Shown here in pieces: positions 58,371-64,000 of a DNA stretch of 64,000 nt. A program made the translations under genes and the position numbers. Numbering within the stretch: the first letter of the stretch is position 1; the number at the start of each line of letters is the position of its first letter. Below the pieces are notes generated by a model, which saw only the letters and a program-made list of their open reading frames with translations, had not been told where the DNA came from and made no database searches. Source of the DNA: Candidatus Cloacimonetes bacterium HGW-Cloacimonetes-3 (GTDB lineage: Bacteria; Cloacimonadota; Cloacimonadia; Cloacimonadales; Cloacimonadaceae); contig PHBO01000014.1 in assembly GCA_002840645.1 (NCBI GenBank), positions 62,001 to 126,000 of the forward strand. The letters are read 5' to 3'.

Positions 58371-58402
58371 CAAAAATAGCAGGCTAATGCCTGCTATTTT
58401 TG
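58371..58402. terminator. Bidirectional terminator between convergent genes
   Basis: CAAAAATAGCAGG-ctaatg-CCTGCTATTTTTG, perfect stem with T-runs on both strands. Confidence 0.92.
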
Positions 58403-58420
58403 TATTTGGGCATAGATTTG

Positions 58421-61400
58421 CTATTTCATTAGGATGGCTCGTTTGGTTTGGCTGTATCCCTTGCTTTCAAGGCGGTATAAATATATTCCGGAAGCAACAC
58501 GCTGATTTGCAGCGTCACGCCCATTCCATACTATTTGATGTGTTCCCGCAGGCATATCCTGATCCACAAGCCTTTTCACAAGTTGCCCTTTCAAGTTATA
58601 TATACTTAAGCGGGTTGGTGAAGATTCCTTCAGCGAGAACCTGAAAGTGGTTTCAGGATTGAAGGGATTAGGATAATTGTTCATCAAGCGGGTAACTACT
58701 GCACTGCTGTTGTTTTCGTCCTCAATCCCTACCGTGGGTGGATACTCCACGCTATTGGTAGCAAGACTATTACCCAGCAAATAGTTGCAAACCACATAAT
58801 ATGTGTAAGTGCTGTGTATATCAATTTGTTCGCTGTAGGTGGTTTCGCTAACAGTAGCACATAACTCAAATCTGTCAGCATTAATCTTCCGATAAACACT
58901 ATACCCGGTTATCTGATACTCTGGTGCATCTGGGGCAATCCAGCTAAGGTTTATGGAACCTGTAGCAATTGTGTAGCTGAGGTTTGTGGGTGAATTAAAA
59001 TAGCCCAGGTAGAAATCCTGCATAGCTGATGGAGTAGCAGTTGAAAGAGTTATACCTGAATAACTATTTGTATAATAACCCGGACTGGAAGCTTCCAATT
59101 GATGAGTTCCCATCGGCAAATATAATGTATATGCACCCTCCGTATCAGGATATCCACACCATTTCTGATTGTTTCGTACAAGCACCTTAGCGAAGTTTAT
59201 ATCAGGGTTAGAACTGGTAACTGATCCATATACCTTACCTGCAAACTCCACATAACCGGTAGTTCTTACATCATCAATAAACCAGCCTTCTCCTTCCACT
59301 CCTCCGTCACTTTTAAAGATGAAGCGAAATCTGGCATTTTGGTTTTCATAGGCAGCTAAGTTGAAGCTGGCAGGAATCCAACCACCACTATTTCCGTCAT
59401 AACCGGCTCCTGCTAATGCTGATATCGAGGCAGCAGGGTAACCGCCAACAGGATTCATTAGTGTCCAGGTGCTGGAGTTGTTTAGCGATATTCTCACCTG
59501 ACCACCATCATAGGTGCTCTCGGTTGAATACTTATGCCAAAACTCTAACATGTAATTATGACCTATTAACATGCTTGGGGTGGTTAATGTATAATTAGCA
59601 TTAGCTGCATATTGTGTGTTTAGCCTTGTTCCCCATACTTTGGTTCCAGACTGTGCTCCCTGAGTGGAAGTACCCCATTCCCATCCATTTGGAATAGGAC
59701 TGGCAATATAAGCACCGTCGTCGGATTCAAAGTTCTCATACATACCGCTTGCGCCAATTCCAATGCTTACCTGCTCATTCTGAATGGGTATCATATCCCC
59801 CCAAAAGGCAAGATTGAAGTTAATAATAGTGCCATCGGGCAAATCTGGAGCTATCTCCAAATGGTACACTGCCTGGCAAATGCTTTCAGTTGGCACTCCT
59901 GAAAGATGTATGATAGAATTCAGGATGTTTACAGAAGTTGATTCGCTGCTCAAATTAGTAATAATATTCTTAGCTTCTAAACTTGTGTTGTTTGCCATAT
60001 TAATCACAAGTTCTATCGTTTCACCCGCTTCAATCAATCCATTGTTATTACCAGCACTGTCATTTACATACACTGCGCCAACTGTTATTGATGGCTTGCG
60101 TACAACTATACTAAGCTGATATTGCCAGCTATTGCCAGCAATGGTTACAATACAGGTTATTGGTATTGTTGCTTCATTGGGGCAATCCGGGCTTACTTGC
60201 AGCAGCAAAGGAGTTCTGTTTATTCCGATACTTGATCCTGGGATATCCTCATAATTACTCTCAGCAAGGGTAAAAGAGGCGTAACTGCTAATTGTAGAAG
60301 CGGTGAGTTGCACTTGTTGGGCTGCATTAATACCCACATTTACAAGCTTAATACCAAGCTCCAGAGCTTCTCCAGGTTCAGCTATACCATTATTATTCAC
60401 ATCATTAACAATTAGCTCGTGAATTGATAAATGTGCGCTTTGATGCAGCACAGGCATCGTGGTAATCAACAACGCCTTGTTATTACCTAATGGTGCTGCT
60501 GCATGAGAATATGTGTTATTGTAAGAATACTCTAATCCACGTGTATTAGTGTGATCTTTTATCCCAATCGATGCATAGTTTCCATGGCGGGGAGTGTAAC
60601 TACCACCACCAACATCAACATTATTGAAATCCTTGTACTGAATCTTTACCATTCCATCTCCCATGGAAGTGGGATAAAACATGGGATCATAGAATATGAT
60701 CTGGAAGGTTTCAAGGCTTGTACGATTGTAGCCGTTACGCATCTTATTATACTGTATTATGTAGCTATGTGAGGCAGAATCGTAATATTGATATATTCCC
60801 GCATCTGAAATCAGAATAAGATCATCCCAGAAGGCAGCAATCATGGGCGAGGGTCCATAACCACCGGGAAGGTGATAATTTCTGAATTCTCCATTTCCTG
60901 TTACACCCATGGCAATAAAACCATTTACACAAACGGTAATTTGATTGTAAGTCTCTCCGTAAAAAGAAAATGGAAACGGGAGATCAAGTACTTTTAATGT
61001 TATTGCACTGTTTTGATCACCTTCATCACTCGTATCACCTGCATCATTAAACCCGTTTATCAAAGTGCCTGAGCCTCCCAAAGCCGGAGTAATTTCTATC
61101 CATTCATAGTTCGGGCAATCTGCATAGGCTGTATCAGTGTTATCATAGATGAAATAACCATAAGCATCAGGTCCAAGAGGAGTGTATGAGAAAACACGAC
61201 CAATAGAGATGTTGAAATCCACATATTGTTCAAAACCTACATCATTAAATACCCTTAGTCGCATTGGTATTTGCATTCCCGGGATTAGCTGAACTCGTGC
61301 AAATAGTTCAAAGCCATCGACACTAACACCTATCATACCTGCACTAATCGCACCAATGTACGATGTTGAATCGTTTACTACAAGAAGATCGTTAAGAGAT

Positions 61401-63868
61401 GTAAGCTCTGCATTCAGATCAAAGACCATGGACACAGAAGAGTTCTTTAGCCAAACTTGCAGAGATCCGCTTTCACCCGGATCAAGTGTGGAATCAGCCC
61501 CGCCAGTAACTACATAGTTATCTACCAGCAACCTGGCATTGTAAGTAGCAACATGAAAAACTACGCTATATGTTGCATTCATCCCATCTGTTACTTGCAT
61601 AGTAAATCTTACATCATGTTCCGGCGGGATGTTGTTCGTTGGTGATATAAGGAAAGGTGCATTCCCAAACATAACCTGTCCGGCATTCATTGTACTAAAT
61701 CCAATTTGATTAGATATGATGTTAATATACGGATCGTCGCAACTTATTATTGCTGTCATGTCGGCTATGGGGTTAGCCGTAGTATTCTTCAATTCGACAT
61801 TAATCGCTATAGTCTCACCCGCATTTGCAAAACTGTCTCCATTCCCTATGCTCCCTAAAGTGCCATTATCTATGATCTGCTTGCTATAGTAAACAAGGGA
61901 ACCATTATTATCAACACTTAATGTTTGCTGAACGGGCTTACACTCATGCGCTGAAGCAGTAAGAATAACTTGGTTCTGTAACCCTCCTGAAAAGTTAAGA
62001 GTAGCAAAACCCATGTTATTAGTAAAACCCTTGCCTATCACTGCATCAAATGAACTGCTATAAGCCGTTACACACACATTCTCAACCGGTGAACCCAATG
62101 CATCCAAAACCTGTATATCTAATACATTTGTCCCTAAAGGTAAAGCTTGAGGTGCTATCATAGACAGTGTCTTGGGTATCCCCGTGAATACTTCCACTGT
62201 GGGGTCGCCCATTAAATTGCACCAGTGAGAAAAATAATTAGCTTGGGTATCATGCGTAGCCCCATAGATTTGTTTTATGTACAGTTTCCCATTCAGGGAT
62301 GCCTCTCCCATTGTCCTCATTCCATGTGTGAATATTCCATCGTAAATGCCCGCATTTAGGCAGTTGTTGAACATCGTATGAGTTCCACTTGTTGCCATAC
62401 CAATCGCCGTAACCGAGCCAGCCGGTACGGCTGAAGTGCCAAGCCTCAATAACGTTTCAGTTGTTGAAGTACCATTTGCATAGGTACCGGTATCGCAGGT
62501 AAGTATTGTGGCATGGTTTAGCTTATATCCATTAGTCAAGTTACTTGCAGAAGGAGACCAACTGCTCATGTTTATATATCCACGATAGTTAAAGAATCCT
62601 ACTCCCTGAGTTATCCCGGAATTCATAGTTGTGCCAAACCCGGTGCTGTAGTTTTCGATAAAAGTATAGCTGGGATTGTGCACCAATGCCAGTTCTTTTA
62701 TGTATTTATTTACATACTGAGTGGAAATACCACTATGGGTAGGATCGCCAATTAACAGAATTTTATTCAGCCAGCTTGCAGCTAATCCAGCCGTATTGAT
62801 ATTTTTCTCCACTGTGTATATCTTATTTATGATCACGTCCAGTTCGCCGACATTAGTAGCGGATATTCTTCCGATGAACACATCACCCAAGAGATCTGAA
62901 CCGGCAAGATGAGTGTATGGGTAATCGCCGCAACCTGCATAAGATGACATGTTTTCTGTCCACGCAGGAATAGGAAAGCTGCCATCAGTATCACCCATCA
63001 AAATAATGAAATCCGGACGGGTAGATAGATTATCATACTGATTCTGGATGTAGTTTTTAATCCCTGTATTTGAAGTGCTGCCGATAAGCGCTGTTCCTGC
63101 AACATTAACTTCAAAACCTTTCTGCCTTTTCCATTTCACAAACTCGCTGAGCTTTGTAAGGAAAACAGTATCAGTGCTATTGCCATGGATTAGTAGTATG
63201 CGTGGGTTTGCAGGAGCCATGGCAGGATCTCTGTACATAGAAAAATTAGTGATAAGAGATTCATAGATATTGCTGAATGCAGGAGAATACCCGCTGTATG
63301 TACTTAATTCGTTATCTCCGGGAGTGTCGTTCATTGTGATCTCCACCGAAATATCTCGGCAAACTTGTATCTCTTTATTGGCTGCGGTATATTTCACGGG
63401 GAAAAGTGACAATTGCACAACTCTGAAATCCCGAAGTATCTGCGCTTCACTATGCCCATAAGTGGAAGACGGATATACGCTTCTGCTTGCATAGGCTTCT
63501 GCATTATATGTTTTTAACAGCTCCTCATTATCGGTGCTATACACTGGCTTGGGCACCACATTGCTCTTTGTGTAGTAAGCACCCTCTTGCACTGATATAG
63601 TGAAACTACCCCTTGCCGGTATTGCTACAAAAGTAGAATACATCGGCAACTCGGGATAGCCTGCCTCTGCCATTGGCTGTGCCCCTTCCATGCCTATACT
63701 CTTAAACTCGCTGCCATCAATGCCCTTGATGTCTATAGATGGGGTAGTAAGCTTCAGACTGATATGCCTACTATCTTGATAAATAACCTTTAGCGGAGTT
63801 ACTTTCTCCGCAGCCAAAATACTGATCACACACATCAGTACTAAAACCACAACACACTTTGTTTTCAT
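58421..63868 (-). CDS. Giant secreted C25 (gingipain)-like protein with MAM-like and sorting domains
   Basis: 1815 aa; signal peptide; ILLIHGNSTDTVFLTKLSEFVKWKRQKGFEV...DFIILMGDTDG...DVFIGRISATN; C-terminal NYPNPFNPETTFRFSLKE...GIYLYRLESKG. Confidence 0.88.
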   Translation of the reverse strand: MKTKCVVVLVLMCVISILAAEKVTPLKVIYQDSRHISLKLTTPSIDIKGIDGSEFKSIGMEGAQPMAEAGYPELPMYSTFVAIPARGSFTISVQEGAYYTKSNVVPKPVYSTDNEELLKTYNAEAYASRSVYPSSTYGHSEAQILRDFRVVQLSLFPVKYTAANKEIQVCRDISVEITMNDTPGDNELSTYSGYSPAFSNIYESLITNFSMYRDPAMAPANPRILLIHGNSTDTVFLTKLSEFVKWKRQKGFEVNVAGTALIGSTSNTGIKNYIQNQYDNLSTRPDFIILMGDTDGSFPIPAWTENMSSYAGCGDYPYTHLAGSDLLGDVFIGRISATNVGELDVIINKIYTVEKNINTAGLAASWLNKILLIGDPTHSGISTQYVNKYIKELALVHNPSYTFIENYSTGFGTTMNSGITQGVGFFNYRGYINMSSWSPSASNLTNGYKLNHATILTCDTGTYANGTSTTETLLRLGTSAVPAGSVTAIGMATSGTHTMFNNCLNAGIYDGIFTHGMRTMGEASLNGKLYIKQIYGATHDTQANYFSHWCNLMGDPTVEVFTGIPKTLSMIAPQALPLGTNVLDIQVLDALGSPVENVCVTAYSSSFDAVIGKGFTNNMGFATLNFSGGLQNQVILTASAHECKPVQQTLSVDNNGSLVYYSKQIIDNGTLGSIGNGDSFANAGETIAINVELKNTTANPIADMTAIISCDDPYINIISNQIGFSTMNAGQVMFGNAPFLISPTNNIPPEHDVRFTMQVTDGMNATYSVVFHVATYNARLLVDNYVVTGGADSTLDPGESGSLQVWLKNSSVSMVFDLNAELTSLNDLLVVNDSTSYIGAISAGMIGVSVDGFELFARVQLIPGMQIPMRLRVFNDVGFEQYVDFNISIGRVFSYTPLGPDAYGYFIYDNTDTAYADCPNYEWIEITPALGGSGTLINGFNDAGDTSDEGDQNSAITLKVLDLPFPFSFYGETYNQITVCVNGFIAMGVTGNGEFRNYHLPGGYGPSPMIAAFWDDLILISDAGIYQYYDSASHSYIIQYNKMRNGYNRTSLETFQIIFYDPMFYPTSMGDGMVKIQYKDFNNVDVGGGSYTPRHGNYASIGIKDHTNTRGLEYSYNNTYSHAAAPLGNNKALLITTMPVLHQSAHLSIHELIVNDVNNNGIAEPGEALELGIKLVNVGINAAQQVQLTASTISSYASFTLAESNYEDIPGSSIGINRTPLLLQVSPDCPNEATIPITCIVTIAGNSWQYQLSIVVRKPSITVGAVYVNDSAGNNNGLIEAGETIELVINMANNTSLEAKNIITNLSSESTSVNILNSIIHLSGVPTESICQAVYHLEIAPDLPDGTIINFNLAFWGDMIPIQNEQVSIGIGASGMYENFESDDGAYIASPIPNGWEWGTSTQGAQSGTKVWGTRLNTQYAANANYTLTTPSMLIGHNYMLEFWHKYSTESTYDGGQVRISLNNSSTWTLMNPVGGYPAASISALAGAGYDGNSGGWIPASFNLAAYENQNARFRFIFKSDGGVEGEGWFIDDVRTTGYVEFAGKVYGSVTSSNPDINFAKVLVRNNQKWCGYPDTEGAYTLYLPMGTHQLEASSPGYYTNSYSGITLSTATPSAMQDFYLGYFNSPTNLSYTIATGSINLSWIAPDAPEYQITGYSVYRKINADRFELCATVSETTYSEQIDIHSTYTYYVVCNYLLGNSLATNSVEYPPTVGIEDENNSSAVVTRLMNNYPNPFNPETTFRFSLKESSPTRLSIYNLKGQLVKRLVDQDMPAGTHQIVWNGRDAANQRVASGIYLYRLESKGYSQTKRAILMK

Positions 63869-64000
63869 TGCTTGCTTCCTTTATGAATCTAAGTTAAAGA
63901 GTCTGATACACAGACTCTTTACAAATAAGTTCTTGATATTGGATTTGTTTCTCATTTTATACTGTAAATCAGGATACCCTGATCTCTGCCGGCAACAAGT

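Overview
The 64-kb window is gene-dense and mostly housekeeping. It resembles Candidatus Cloacimonadota or a related lineage; this is inferred from protein style and operon content and was not tested. From left to right it carries: the first codons of a probable alaS; trxB; a secreted protein with a C-terminal sorting domain; a TPR/sigma-54 regulator; an orphan PD-(D/E)XK-methyltransferase restriction enzyme with a companion membrane protein; a mutL-miaA-ppiC cluster; psuG and an M55 peptidase; a GlmL-like protein with a long C-terminal extension; mnmA, surA-like and glmM genes; and a complete V/A-type ATPase operon (E, DUF2764-like, A, B, D, I, K). These are followed by a long same-strand run (HD-7TM, ybeY, CBS/HlyC, VanZ, ABC, PBP1, GT2, sugar nucleotidyltransferase, PSP1, rlmN, deoC, thyX-like), an MFS transporter, tRNA-Arg(CCG), an ABC-F protein, and a giant C25-like secreted protein. 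There is no CRISPR array, no rRNA, and no recognisable integrase or transposase. The most unusual material is a two-copy cassette (a 148-aa ORF, an upstream GGGGGACAAAAAC motif, and a 65-bp palindromic element with compensatory stem changes). Other notable items are a palindrome inserted in frame inside the restriction enzyme gene, a 76-bp dispersed palindrome whose core is inverted between copies, and a 115-bp composite nested palindrome. At the protein level, the notable items are a Na+-type V-ATPase K subunit, a tandem ThyX-like protein, a Cys-rich DeoC N-terminus, and a C25-like protein lacking the GHG histidine.
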